Part shown: piece after piece, positions 18,730-28,234 of the stretch
Position numbering within the stretch: position 1 is the first letter of the stretch
Layout of the letters: every line of letters starts with the position of its first letter
Origin: Actinomycetes bacterium
Lineage (GTDB): Bacteria > Actinomycetota > Acidimicrobiia > Acidimicrobiales > RAAP-2
Length of the DNA: 64,000 bases
NCBI GenBank assembly: GCA_021793395.1
Contig: JAJYSU010000002.1
Span: 22,766-86,765, forward strand
Direction: 5' to 3'
Program-made: the position numbers and the translations under genes
The notes under the pieces: generated by a model
Seen by the model: only the letters and a program-made list of their open reading frames with translations
Told to the model about the DNA's origin: nothing
The model's database searches: none

Positions 18730-18832
18730 CTATAGAGAGCCACGCGAGACCGAGCGGTACGCGGACCGTGAGCCGGGACGCGCTCCACTGTCGAGATTCT
18801 GAGTGCTGCGAACCAACGACGGTCACGACGGG
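18730..18832 (+). repeat. 103-bp direct repeat, copy 2
   Basis: See copy 1 at 16315-16417. Confidence 0.85.
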
Positions 18833-19197
18833 TGACGTCGCGGTACGACTCGACGGTGGCGCGCCACGAATCGGTACGTCGGAGCGGCAATCCACTCGAC
18901 GGGCGGCCACGAAAGAGCTCGACCGACGAGTCGCCACCCGCCGCCCACGGCGATGAGGGCCTGCGCCACGGCACGCGAACCCTCGATCCGACGACCATCC
19001 TCAATCCACCAGGCCGCGCGAGCGATCTCCTCGCGACTCACCACGGTGCCCCCCCGCGCGGTCGCGAACCACTGCTGAGCGTCGACGACACTGATGACGT
19101 CGCCGTCACCAGACGGGCGTCGACGATCGAGCCAGGCTGCGGCCGCCACGCACAGCGAGCACTCGCCGTCGTAAATCAAGGTTGCGCGCGCGCTCAC
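18823..19197 (-). CDS. DUF393 (DCC family thiol-disulfide oxidoreductase)
   Basis: LIYDGECSLCVAAAAWLDRR. Confidence 0.85.
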   Translation of the reverse strand: MSARATLIYDGECSLCVAAAAWLDRRRPSGDGDVISVVDAQQWFATARGGTVVSREEIARAAWWIEDGRRIEGSRAVAQALIAVGGGWRLVGRALSWPPVEWIAAPTYRFVARHRRVVPRRHPS

Positions 19198-19330
19198 GTC
19201 GCCACGCTACCCTTCGACCAACCGCGTCAGTGCAGACGTTCGGCGCATAGCCGTCGCGTCGACACCGATCGAAGCCGACGACCCTCTTACTCACCGACCA
19301 GGGACTGATCCCCGTTGACGCCTCGTCGAC

Positions 19331-20773
19331 GTGCGCCTCGGCGACACGAGTGCGCCACGCGGAGTTCGCCTTTTCTCCACGTCCCGTCACAGGACCTGCC
19401 CCACAGAGAGGGCTCGGCTGGTTCAACCGGCCCAGTGGGCCGCGGCGTTGAGCTCACGGTCGATACTAAAACCACGCTCAGGCACCGCCGCACGACCGCG
19501 CCGTACGCTGAGAACCGTGCAGCGGCGCGTCGCACTCGCGCAGTTGGCGCGGCACCGCGAGCCCGCACTCCTCGTTGCCGGCCAAACGGTGTCAACCTTC
19601 GGCGACGGCGTGGCCCTCGTCGCGCTGACCCTCCTGGTACTCGACACGACCCACAGCGCGAGTCGACTCGCCTGGTTCGCCGCCGCGCGCGTGACCCCGT
19701 TGGTCGCGTTCGTTCTCGTCGGTGGTGCGATCGTCGACCGCTTCTCACGACGACTACTACTCCTCGTCTCCGACGCCTCGCGCGCTCTGCTCACCGCAGC
19801 GTTGGCGCTCCTGATCGCCCACGGTTCACTGGACTACGTCGACCTACTCGTCTTCGCCGTGTGCTTTGGCAGCTTTGACGCCCTCTTCATGCCCGCCATG
19901 ACCGCGCTCACCCCCGAAATCGTGCCGGACGAGCTCCTCGGCGCCATGAACGCAGTGCGGCCGTTGTCGGCCAACCTCGTGGGCAACATGCTGGGGCCCG
20001 CCGTCGGGGGCGTCCTCGCCGCTCAGTCCACGACCTGGGCCATCGGCGTCGACAGCGCCACCTTCGTCGTGAGCGCCGCGACCCTGGCCCTCATGCACGC
20101 CACCCCTCGACCACAGCGGGCCTCGGTATCCACCATGCTCGCTGACATCCAAGGCGGCCTGCGCTACGTCCGCTCCACCGTCTGGCTGTGGACGACGTTG
20201 GCGGGCGTCGCCGTCATCAACGCCTTCGTCTTCGTACCCCTCAGCGTGCTCGTGCCGTACTTCTTGCGTCACAACCTGCACGCGAGCGCCGCCGACGTGG
20301 GCTACTTCTTTGCCGTCTCGGGCCCAGCGGGTGGACTCGGGGCCCTCGTCGCGAGCAACCTCTCGACACCTCGACGTCGCATCCGAGTGATGTGGGGCTA
20401 CTGGATCGCGGGAACGCTGTCGGTCACGATCATCAGTGTGGCGAGCCGTACCTGGGAAGTCATGATTACTCCCCTCGTCGTCAGCTCGACGATGATTCTC
20501 GGCAACGTGATCTGGGAGTCAATGATGCAACGTGAAGTGCCACGCGAACTACTTGGCCGGGCAAGTTCGGTGGACTGGTTCGTCTCGCTTGGACTCGCCC
20601 CGGTAGGACTCGTCGTGTCGGGCGCACTGGCCACGGCCCTCGGCGTTCGTACTTACTTTCTGATACTGGCGCTCATCACTGTCGTGCCGGGCCTAGCGAT
20701 TGTCACCTCTCGACGAATCAACGCCGTTGACGTGGCCGCGGCGCCGTCACCCGAGCACGACGGCGTCACCTGA
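19331..20773 (+). CDS. MFS transporter; real start probably near 19516
   Basis: ALLVAGQTVSTFGDGVALVALTLLVLDTTHSAS...VDRFSRRLLLLVSDASRA; many TM segments. Confidence 0.85.
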   Translation: MRLGDTSAPRGVRLFSTSRHRTCPTERARLVQPAQWAAALSSRSILKPRSGTAARPRRTLRTVQRRVALAQLARHREPALLVAGQTVSTFGDGVALVALTLLVLDTTHSASRLAWFAAARVTPLVAFVLVGGAIVDRFSRRLLLLVSDASRALLTAALALLIAHGSLDYVDLLVFAVCFGSFDALFMPAMTALTPEIVPDELLGAMNAVRPLSANLVGNMLGPAVGGVLAAQSTTWAIGVDSATFVVSAATLALMHATPRPQRASVSTMLADIQGGLRYVRSTVWLWTTLAGVAVINAFVFVPLSVLVPYFLRHNLHASAADVGYFFAVSGPAGGLGALVASNLSTPRRRIRVMWGYWIAGTLSVTIISVASRTWEVMITPLVVSSTMILGNVIWESMMQREVPRELLGRASSVDWFVSLGLAPVGLVVSGALATALGVRTYFLILALITVVPGLAIVTSRRINAVDVAAAPSPEHDGVT

Positions 20774-20783
20774 CCGCGCTGGT

Positions 20784-21089
20784 TCAACCTAACGGGAACT
20801 GGGGCGCGACCGTCAACGGCGCGACCGCCATCCCAGAACCACGTCGGGCGTGCGCCGGGAAAATCCGGTCGGGGGTGAAGGACCTTCCCTTCATCTCGCC
20901 CTGGCGGCCACCGTGCACTTCTACCCACTCCTGGCCGTTGTGGTGGTTGACGACGTACGCCACGAAGACCCAACGATGGCCTCGACCCGTGTGGCCATCG
21001 ACCACCACGGCGTCGCCGGACACCAACCCCGCCCACCTCGATGATCGCACAATGTGATTCGGGCCAGTCGACGGGGAGTCTCGCACCAC
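20784..21089 (-). CDS. Conserved small actinobacterial protein; start uncertain
   Basis: GDAVVVDGHTGRGHRWVFVAYVVNHHNGQEWVEVHGGRQGEMKGRSFTPDRI. Confidence 0.5.
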   Translation of the reverse strand: MVRDSPSTGPNHIVRSSRWAGLVSGDAVVVDGHTGRGHRWVFVAYVVNHHNGQEWVEVHGGRQGEMKGRSFTPDRIFPAHARRGSGMAVAPLTVAPQFPLG

Positions 21090-21178
21090 CCCTTTTCTAG
21101 TCCGTTGTGTTCTCGTTCGTCACGCTCGCGGGCGTCGCGTCATGGTGACCGTCACAGTCCTCGCCTACCGTACGGAGT

Positions 21179-21970
21179 ATGCCCTTCACGCAGTCACTGC
21201 CGAGCGCGCTGTCACCGTCGCGACTCGAGGACTTCCAGCGCTGCCCGCGCCGCTACCAGTACGCCTCGATCGAGCGGCGCCGCCAGCCCGCCACCTACGC
21301 GACCGTCAAGGGTCGCGTGGTCCACCAGGTCCTCGAATCACTCTTCAACGTCGACGCCGACGCGCGCACCACCGAGGTCGCGTGGTCGGCGTTACCCGGC
21401 GCTCTCGATGCCGTCCTCTCCGAGGACGTTCGAGCCGACCTCGCCCTCGACGACGAGCTCGCGCGACGACTGCGCGACGACGCCGCGCGCGTCGTCGCGA
21501 ACTACTTCTCCATGGAAGACCCCAGTGCCGTCCGCGTCGAGGGGGTGGAATTGCGCCTGCGCGTCACGGTTGACGGCGCGCCACTCCTGGGGATCCTGGA
21601 CCGGCTCGACCGTGACGACCACGACGAACTCGTGATCGTGGACTACAAGACGGGCTCGCTTCCCTCGCGCTCGTTCGATACGGCCACCTTCGCCAACACC
21701 GAGCTCTACGCGGCGTTGTGCGAGTCGACGCTCGGCGAGCGGCCCACGAGAATCCGCCTTCTCTACGTCACCCACGGGGAGGCCATTGAACGAGCCGTGA
21801 GTGCGGTCGTCATCGACGCGCGAGCGCGCGCGGCGTCGGCCGCGTGGGCGCGCATCACGCGCTACTACGAGGCCGGCCAGTTCCCCGCGACACCGTCGCG
21901 CAACGCGTGTCGCTTCTGCCCCTACACCGCCGTGTGTCGAGAGTCGGGCGTCGCGGTCGTCGCGGGCTGA
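21179..21970 (+). CDS. RecB-family PD-(D/E)XK nuclease
   Basis: LSPSRLEDFQRCPRRYQY, VIVDYKTG, C-terminal CRFCPYTAVCRE. Confidence 0.9.
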   Translation: MPFTQSLPSALSPSRLEDFQRCPRRYQYASIERRRQPATYATVKGRVVHQVLESLFNVDADARTTEVAWSALPGALDAVLSEDVRADLALDDELARRLRDDAARVVANYFSMEDPSAVRVEGVELRLRVTVDGAPLLGILDRLDRDDHDELVIVDYKTGSLPSRSFDTATFANTELYAALCESTLGERPTRIRLLYVTHGEAIERAVSAVVIDARARAASAAWARITRYYEAGQFPATPSRNACRFCPYTAVCRESGVAVVAG

Positions 21971-21985
21971 CCGTAGGGTGAGGGG

Positions 21986-22582
21986 GTGACCTCGTTCGAT
22001 CTCTCCTTCGACTACCGCTGTCCCTTCGCCAAGAACATCCACCTCCACGTGCTTCACGCGCTCAAGGGTGGTGCGACCTTCGACGTGCGCTTCGTCCCGT
22101 GGACCTTGAGCCAGGGACACCGGCCCGAAGGAGCGCCCGACGTCTGGGACGATCCCGCGTACGACGGTGACCTCCTGGCGCTCGCCGCGGGTATCTCGGT
22201 ACGCGATCAACAGCCGACGCTCTTTCTCGCGGCCCACGAGGCCCTCTTTCGATCCCGCCACGAGCGAGCGCTACGCCTGGCCACGAGTGACGAGATCGAC
22301 CTCGTGCTCGAACCCCTCGGCGTCGACCTCGCGATGCTGCACGACGACCTGGCGTCGCGGCGTCCTCATCGCGTCATTGGCGAGAGCTACGAGGAGTTCT
22401 CGCACTACGACGCGTTCGGCGTGCCCACCTTCGTCGTCGACGGTGACGCCACGTTCGTACGCTGGATGACGCCGCCCGCGGGCGATCCGGCCACGTCCGC
22501 GGACATCATCGACTCGCTGCTCACTCTGATGCGCTCGCGCGTCGACTTGAATGAGTTCAAACACACCCGGCTGCCCGCCTAA
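21986..22582 (+). CDS. DsbA family oxidoreductase / 2-hydroxychromene-2-carboxylate isomerase-like
   Basis: FDLSFDYRCPFAKNIHLHVLHAL...YDAFGVPTFVVDG. Confidence 0.82.
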   Translation: MTSFDLSFDYRCPFAKNIHLHVLHALKGGATFDVRFVPWTLSQGHRPEGAPDVWDDPAYDGDLLALAAGISVRDQQPTLFLAAHEALFRSRHERALRLATSDEIDLVLEPLGVDLAMLHDDLASRRPHRVIGESYEEFSHYDAFGVPTFVVDGDATFVRWMTPPAGDPATSADIIDSLLTLMRSRVDLNEFKHTRLPA

Positions 22583-22951
22583 TTAGGCCGCGAGGCGACA
22601 CACCAGCTCGGCGAGCGCCGCGACTCCGAGCACGAGCGCCGGGGCCAGCGTCGCGAGGCGATCACCGTGACGTCGGTGCGTGATCACCGCGCCACCCATC
22701 AGAACGACGAGGCCCGCCGCGGCCACCTCATTAACGATGGCCTCAATCGACGATCCCGTCGCGGTCAGCCCCACCACGAGGGCAACCGCCGCCACGATCT
22801 CCAGAATCCCGATGCGTCGGTAGGCATCTTTCGTGAAGTCCAGGTGCGACGCGGCCGCCGAGGTCAACGGGTTAAAGATCACCTTCTGCACGCCCGCGCT
22901 CGCGAAGGCAAGAAACAAGATAAGTGCCAACACGCTGGCAACTGCGGACAT
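22583..22951 (-). CDS. DoxX family membrane protein
   Basis: FLAFASAGVQKVIFNP...YRRIGILEIVAAVALVVGL. Confidence 0.75.
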   Translation of the reverse strand: MSAVASVLALILFLAFASAGVQKVIFNPLTSAAASHLDFTKDAYRRIGILEIVAAVALVVGLTATGSSIEAIVNEVAAAGLVVLMGGAVITHRRHGDRLATLAPALVLGVAALAELVCRLAA

Positions 22952-23035
22952 GGTGACTCCTTCACGATGACTCTCCACGAGACCCGTTCGACTCTACTCG
23001 CGGGTCACCGGCCCGCCGTTGCACACTCGGACAGC

Positions 23036-23944
23036 TCACGTCCCGGCAAAGTCGATCAGCGCCTCCACCGTCGCGTCGCGCTCCGCGCGCGAGCCCGTAG
23101 GAGCAGCAGAGAACTCGCTGACTCCCGCCTGCGCGAGACGAGATAGTTGCTCGAGGACGTGCTCCCGTGAACCCACGATCGCCACGTCAGCGGGTTCACG
23201 CGCACCCTCACGCGCCATCACCGCCGCGTAGCTGGGCAACGTCGGGTACACGGCGAACGCCTCGTTAATTCGCTCACGCGCCCCCGAGAGGTCGTTGGTC
23301 ACGGTGATCGGCAAGGAACAGACGATTCGCGGCTCGCGACGCCCCACGGCGGCGGCGGCGCGACGGATCTGTGGTACGACGTAGTCCTCTATGGTGTCGG
23401 CTCCGGCCATCCACAGAACGGTGCCATCGCTCACTTGGCCCGCGAGTTCGAGCATGCGTGGTCCGAGCGCCGCGACTACCAGTCCCGGCGGGTCGACCTC
23501 GGTCGGGCCCACGGGACTGGTCACGACCACGTGGAGACGCTCACCCTCCACGTTCACGGGCTCGCCTCGCAACATCGGCGCCAGTACCGCCAGATACTCC
23601 TCGAGAAACGCGACCGGGCGCTCGAAGGAGAGCCCCCACATCCCCTCGACGATGACCTGATGCGACAGGCCCACCCCGAGGGTCAACTTTCCCCCGATCG
23701 CGTCGGCGACCGTGCGCGCCTGCGCCGCCAACATAGCGGGGTGGCGCGGCTGCACCGGAACCACCGCGGTACCGAGATCGAGATCGCGCAGTTCGTGGCC
23801 GACCACGGCGAGCACCGTGAGCGTGTCCGGTCCGAAAATCTGCGACGACCACAGGCTGGTGAAACCCAGGTCACGCCACCGCCGCGCGCGCTCGAGGATC
23901 GTGTCCAGTGACCCGTTGGTGTCCAAACCCATAGCGATGCGCAT
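23036..23944 (-). CDS. LLM class F420/flavin-dependent oxidoreductase
   Basis: MRIAMGLDTNGSLDTILERARRWRDLGFTSLWSSQIFGPD. Confidence 0.87.
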   Translation of the reverse strand: MRIAMGLDTNGSLDTILERARRWRDLGFTSLWSSQIFGPDTLTVLAVVGHELRDLDLGTAVVPVQPRHPAMLAAQARTVADAIGGKLTLGVGLSHQVIVEGMWGLSFERPVAFLEEYLAVLAPMLRGEPVNVEGERLHVVVTSPVGPTEVDPPGLVVAALGPRMLELAGQVSDGTVLWMAGADTIEDYVVPQIRRAAAAVGRREPRIVCSLPITVTNDLSGARERINEAFAVYPTLPSYAAVMAREGAREPADVAIVGSREHVLEQLSRLAQAGVSEFSAAPTGSRAERDATVEALIDFAGT

Positions 23945-23971
23945 CACGACCTCCTCGACGCTCCCGGTAAC

Positions 23972-25126
23972 GTGTCCGGCGTGTCCGTCGTGCCCCACGG
24001 TAGTTCGCTCTCGCGCGTCGGCGTGGTGGGCGGGGGTCAACTGGCCCGCCTCCTCGGTGAATCGGAGCGACCAGGGATCTCCGTGACGGTTCTCGCGCGC
24101 GACGACGAGCCGGCCATCGCCACCTGCGACGACGTCATCATCGGCGACGCGCGCGACGACGCGGCACTGCGCGCGCTCGCCGAACGCGTCGACGTCATCA
24201 CCTTCGACCACGAACTCGTGGATCTCGACCAGCTAACGCGCCTGGAGTCCGAGGGCGTGCTGCTGCGCCCCGGACCCGGCGCGCTGCGCGCCGCCGTCGA
24301 CAAGTCCTACCAGCGTCAGCTCGTCGCGGAGGCGGGCCTGCCCGTTCCGCGCTTCGTCGTCGCGCGCTCTGCGCGCGACGCGCGCCTGGCGGCGTTCCTC
24401 GACACCGTCGACGCCGCCCCCGTGGTGAAGGCCGCCCGCGGAGGCTACGACGGGCGCGGCGTCGTCTTCGCCACCGACCGCGACGACGCGCTCTCCGCCG
24501 TCCAACGCCTGGGAGACGTCGTCGTCGAGGAGCGCCAGACGCTGCGCGGCGAGGTGGCTCAACTGCTCGTGCGCGGAGCGGACGGACAGGTCGTGACCTA
24601 CCCCCTGGTGACGACGGTTCAGCGCGACGGGCAGTGCGTCGAGGTTCGCTACCCCAGCGACGCGCGACACGACGACGAGGCCGCCACGCTGGCGGGTCGG
24701 GTGGCCGAGCTGATAGACGCCGTCGGGGTGTTGGCGGTCGAGTTCTTCGTCACCGACGCGGGACTGCTGATCAACGAGGTCGCCCTGCGGCCCCACAACA
24801 CCGGCCACTGGACCATCGAGGGCTCGCGCACCAGCCAGTTCACCAACCACCTGGCCGCGGTCACGGGACGGCCCCTCGGGCCCACGACCCCCACGGCGGC
24901 CCACGTCGTGATGGTCAACGTCATCGGCGGGCCCCGGCCGGCGCCGGTCGGCTGGTCGCGCCCGGAGCGACGCGCGGGCCTCGCGGTCCACGACTACGCC
25001 AAAGCCTGGCGCCCGGGACGCAAGCTCGGGCACGTCACGGCGTGGGGTGACGACGCGGCGTCCGCGCGCGTGAGAGCATGGCGTGAGGCGCGGGGCGCGG
25101 GCACCGCCGGTTGGGAGGACGCGTGA
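23972..25126 (+). CDS. purK: 5-(carboxyamino)imidazole ribonucleotide synthase
   Basis: RVGVVGGGQLARLL, KAARGGYDGRGV, EFFVTDAGLLINEVALRPHNTGHWTIEG. Confidence 0.95.
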   Translation: MSGVSVVPHGSSLSRVGVVGGGQLARLLGESERPGISVTVLARDDEPAIATCDDVIIGDARDDAALRALAERVDVITFDHELVDLDQLTRLESEGVLLRPGPGALRAAVDKSYQRQLVAEAGLPVPRFVVARSARDARLAAFLDTVDAAPVVKAARGGYDGRGVVFATDRDDALSAVQRLGDVVVEERQTLRGEVAQLLVRGADGQVVTYPLVTTVQRDGQCVEVRYPSDARHDDEAATLAGRVAELIDAVGVLAVEFFVTDAGLLINEVALRPHNTGHWTIEGSRTSQFTNHLAAVTGRPLGPTTPTAAHVVMVNVIGGPRPAPVGWSRPERRAGLAVHDYAKAWRPGRKLGHVTAWGDDAASARVRAWREARGAGTAGWEDA

Positions 25127-25608
25127 ACCCCCGAGTGGGCATCGTCATGGGATCGGCGTCCGATCACCCCGTCATGGTCGCGGCGGGCGAGACCCTGGAA
25201 CGCTTCGGCGTCGCGCACGAGGTGCGAGTCGTGTCCGCGCACCGCACCCCCGACGCCATGGTGGACTACGGCCACCACGCGCGAGAGCGGGGCCTACGCG
25301 TGATCATCGCCGGGGCGGGCGGGGCCGCCCACCTTCCGGGAATGCTGGCCGCGCTGACGACCCTGCCCGTGGTCGGCGTACCCATCGCCCAGGCGCGCCT
25401 CGACGGACTGGACTCGCTGCTCTCCATCGTCCAGATGCCCCGCGGGGTACCGGTCGCGACGGTGGCCATCAACGGCTCGCTCAATGCCGCCCTCGTGGCG
25501 CTGCGCATCCTGGCGCTGAACGACGAGGCCCTGGCCGAGGCCCTGGCCGCGTACCGTGACGAGCTCGCGCACCAGGCCCTCGAGCAGGACCGTACACTAC
25601 CCAGGTAG
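25111..25608 (+). CDS. purE: 5-(carboxyamino)imidazole ribonucleotide mutase; start probably 25123
   Basis: [42 protein letters not shown]. Confidence 0.95.
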   Translation: MGGRVNPRVGIVMGSASDHPVMVAAGETLERFGVAHEVRVVSAHRTPDAMVDYGHHARERGLRVIIAGAGGAAHLPGMLAALTTLPVVGVPIAQARLDGLDSLLSIVQMPRGVPVATVAINGSLNAALVALRILALNDEALAEALAAYRDELAHQALEQDRTLPR

Positions 25609-25688
25609 TCAGTCGACGACTGCGGCCCGGGCTACCTCGCACCAGGGGCTCCGGGCCCCTAGTCTGGTGACAATGAAGGAGGCCCGCC

Positions 25689-26447
25689 ATGGGTTTGGTA
25701 CAGCGCGTCACGACGATCTTCAAAGCGAAGTCCAACGCGGCCCTAGACAAAATCGAAGATCCCCGCCAGACGCTCGATCTGTCCTACCAGCAGCAACTCG
25801 ATAACCTCACGAAGGTTCGCCGGGCAGTGGCCGACGTGGCGACCGCGCGCAAGCGAGTGGAGATCCAGGCGGAGCAGTTGAAGGGCCAAGGGGACAAACT
25901 GGCCGAACAGGCCAAGGCCGCCCTCTCCCAGGGCAACGAGCCCCTCGCCCGCGAGGCCCTGACCCGACGCGAGGCCATCGCCGCCCAGCTGCAGGACCTC
26001 GACACCCAGCACGCGAGCATCGTGGAACAAGAAGACAAGTTGACGGCGACGGCGCAGAAGCTCCAGAGCGAGGTCGAGGCGTTCCGTACCCGCAAGGAGA
26101 CCATCAAGGCCAGTTACACCGCGGCCGAGGCGTCCGCGCACGTCAACGAGGCCGTCAGCGGCATCTCAACGTCGATTTCGGACGCCGGGGCCGCCATGCA
26201 GCGCGCCCAGGACAAGGTCGCGACCATGCAGGCTCGCAGCGGGGCGCTGGACGAACTGCTCGCCTCGGGGGCCCTGACGGACCTCACCGCGAGTCCCAGC
26301 GACGACATTCAGGCCCAGCTCGACAAGGCCAGCACGACGTCCAACGTCGACGCGCAACTCGCCGCGTTGAAGTCGCAACTATCCAGTGGAACCGACGCGG
26401 GCGCCCTCGCCTCGGGAGACGCCGCCTCGAGCGAGGAGACGAAGTAG
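25689..26447 (+). CDS. pspA: PspA/IM30 family protein
   Basis: MGLVQRVTTIFKAKSNAALDKIEDPRQTLDLSYQQQLDNL, coiled coil. Confidence 0.9.
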   Translation: MGLVQRVTTIFKAKSNAALDKIEDPRQTLDLSYQQQLDNLTKVRRAVADVATARKRVEIQAEQLKGQGDKLAEQAKAALSQGNEPLAREALTRREAIAAQLQDLDTQHASIVEQEDKLTATAQKLQSEVEAFRTRKETIKASYTAAEASAHVNEAVSGISTSISDAGAAMQRAQDKVATMQARSGALDELLASGALTDLTASPSDDIQAQLDKASTTSNVDAQLAALKSQLSSGTDAGALASGDAASSEETK

Positions 26448-27361
26448 TGGCGGGCGCGTCCAAGATCGAGAGCGACCGGGGGCTGAACGTCCGCATGTTC
26501 GTCACGGGGCTGGCCCTCGTGATCTTGTACTTGATCATCGTAACGATACTCTTGCGTGTCGGCCTCGGCCTCGGATTCGTCATCGTTATCGCGCTGGCGC
26601 TGATCTTCTCGCAGTACTACTTCTCGGACAAGATCGCAATGTTCTCGATGCACGCGCACGAGGTCACGCCAGAACAGGAGCCGCGCCTCCACCAGATTGT
26701 CGACCGCCTCTGCCTGATGGCCAACATGCCCAAGCCCCGGGTGGGCGTGTCGGAGATGGACATGCCCAACGCCTTCGCCACCGGACGCAACCCCAGTCAC
26801 GCCGTCATCTGCGCGACACGCGGGCTCATGCGCCGACTCTCGGACGAGGAACTCGAGGCCGTTCTGGCGCACGAGTTGAGCCACGTCGCCCACCGTGACG
26901 TCGCCGTGATGACGATCGCCTCGGGCGTCGGCATGCTCGCCGGACTCGTGGGCCGTATCGCGATGTGGAGCGCTATGTTCTCGGGCGGCGGACGCAACCG
27001 TAACGGTCAGAACGTCGTGCTCATCGAAATTGCCACCTGGCTAGCATCCATGGTCATCTACGTCATTGCCTACGTGCTCACCATGGCCCTGTCGCGATAC
27101 CGCGAACTCGCGGCGGACCGTTCAGGAGCCATCCTCATCGGAAAGCCCAGCGTCCTGGCGAGTGCCCTGGTGCACGTCACCGGCGACATTGGGCGAATCC
27201 CGCGCACCGATCTTCGCAAGGCCGAGGGCATGAACGCCTTCTTCTTCGCTCCCGCCCTAGCCAGCGGCACCGCTGCCTCGCTGTTCGCCTCGCACCCCAG
27301 CCTGGAGAAGCGCCTGGATCAGCTCAATAAGCTCGAGCGCCAGATGAACGGCCACGCGTAG
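26447..27361 (+). CDS. htpX: M48 family zinc metalloprotease
   Basis: LEAVLAHELSHVAHRDVAVMTIAS, TM segments. Confidence 0.93.
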   Translation: MAGASKIESDRGLNVRMFVTGLALVILYLIIVTILLRVGLGLGFVIVIALALIFSQYYFSDKIAMFSMHAHEVTPEQEPRLHQIVDRLCLMANMPKPRVGVSEMDMPNAFATGRNPSHAVICATRGLMRRLSDEELEAVLAHELSHVAHRDVAVMTIASGVGMLAGLVGRIAMWSAMFSGGGRNRNGQNVVLIEIATWLASMVIYVIAYVLTMALSRYRELAADRSGAILIGKPSVLASALVHVTGDIGRIPRTDLRKAEGMNAFFFAPALASGTAASLFASHPSLEKRLDQLNKLERQMNGHA

Positions 27362-27936
27362 TGGGACTTCGCGACACCCTCTTCGGACGAACGAAGCAAG
27401 TGGCGCCCAAGCTCGACAACCTCTTCGCCCTGCCGACCGCGGCGCTCACGCTGCAGAGCGAACTAGACCTCGTCACCTCGGGCCAAGCGGGCCTGTGCTT
27501 CAAGGAAGGTAGCGGCGAGTCGGAGATCACGAGCGACGACGACCTGCGTCAATTACTCGACTTCGACGAGGGCGCCGTGAAGGTCACCTACACGACCGAT
27601 GACCTGGGTTTCCGGTGGATCGTGCTGCACGACCCCGACCTGGAGAACCTGGTGACCCGAATCCACGGCGCCAACACGACCCTGGTGGAGCACGGTCTCG
27701 GCCCGCGCCTGCTGTGTGCGGTCTTCGGCTTCGTACCAGCCCACGACGACGGGCAGGGCGCGGTGCGCATGGTCTACCTCCTCAAACAGGGCACCTTCTA
27801 CCCCTTCGCCCCCACCGGTGCGGACCAGCGCGACAATGAGTTGGAGTTACGCGTCAAGTCCTTCCTCGAGAACGATCTGGCGATGGAAAAGGACCTCACG
27901 CGCTGGATGGCGCTGTGGAATCTCCCGGTGAGCTGA
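27361..27936 (+). CDS. pspAB: PspA-associated protein PspAB
   Basis: GLRDTLFGRTKQVAPKLDNLFALPTAALTLQSEL; follows pspA-htpX. Confidence 0.85.
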   Translation: MGLRDTLFGRTKQVAPKLDNLFALPTAALTLQSELDLVTSGQAGLCFKEGSGESEITSDDDLRQLLDFDEGAVKVTYTTDDLGFRWIVLHDPDLENLVTRIHGANTTLVEHGLGPRLLCAVFGFVPAHDDGQGAVRMVYLLKQGTFYPFAPTGADQRDNELELRVKSFLENDLAMEKDLTRWMALWNLPVS

Positions 27937-28234
27937 TCGTCGCGTGGGCGACTATCTCGTCGAAGGTCGTAGCGAAGCGTAGGTCGAGGGACGTGATCGC
28001 GTCGCGGTCATGAGTCCACAGTTCCACCCGCAACTCGCGGTAACCCAGAGTGATCGTCGCGTGATGATCCAGCGACGTCGCCAGGGCGGCCTGAGCGACC
28101 ACCAGATCGACGCCGTGCTGGTAGTCGGGCAGGGCCACCTCACGAACGAGGTGGCCCGCCTCGCGTCGCCACGAGGAGTGGGCGGCCACGAAGGCGGCCA
28201 CCTCGCGTTCACCCAGCGCCTCGGGTCGGCTCAC
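27896..28234 (-). CDS. 4a-hydroxytetrahydrobiopterin dehydratase
   Basis: [40 protein letters not shown]. Confidence 0.82.
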   Translation of the reverse strand: MSRPEALGEREVAAFVAAHSSWRREAGHLVREVALPDYQHGVDLVVAQAALATSLDHHATITLGYRELRVELWTHDRDAITSLDLRFATTFDEIVAHATISSPGDSTAPSSA

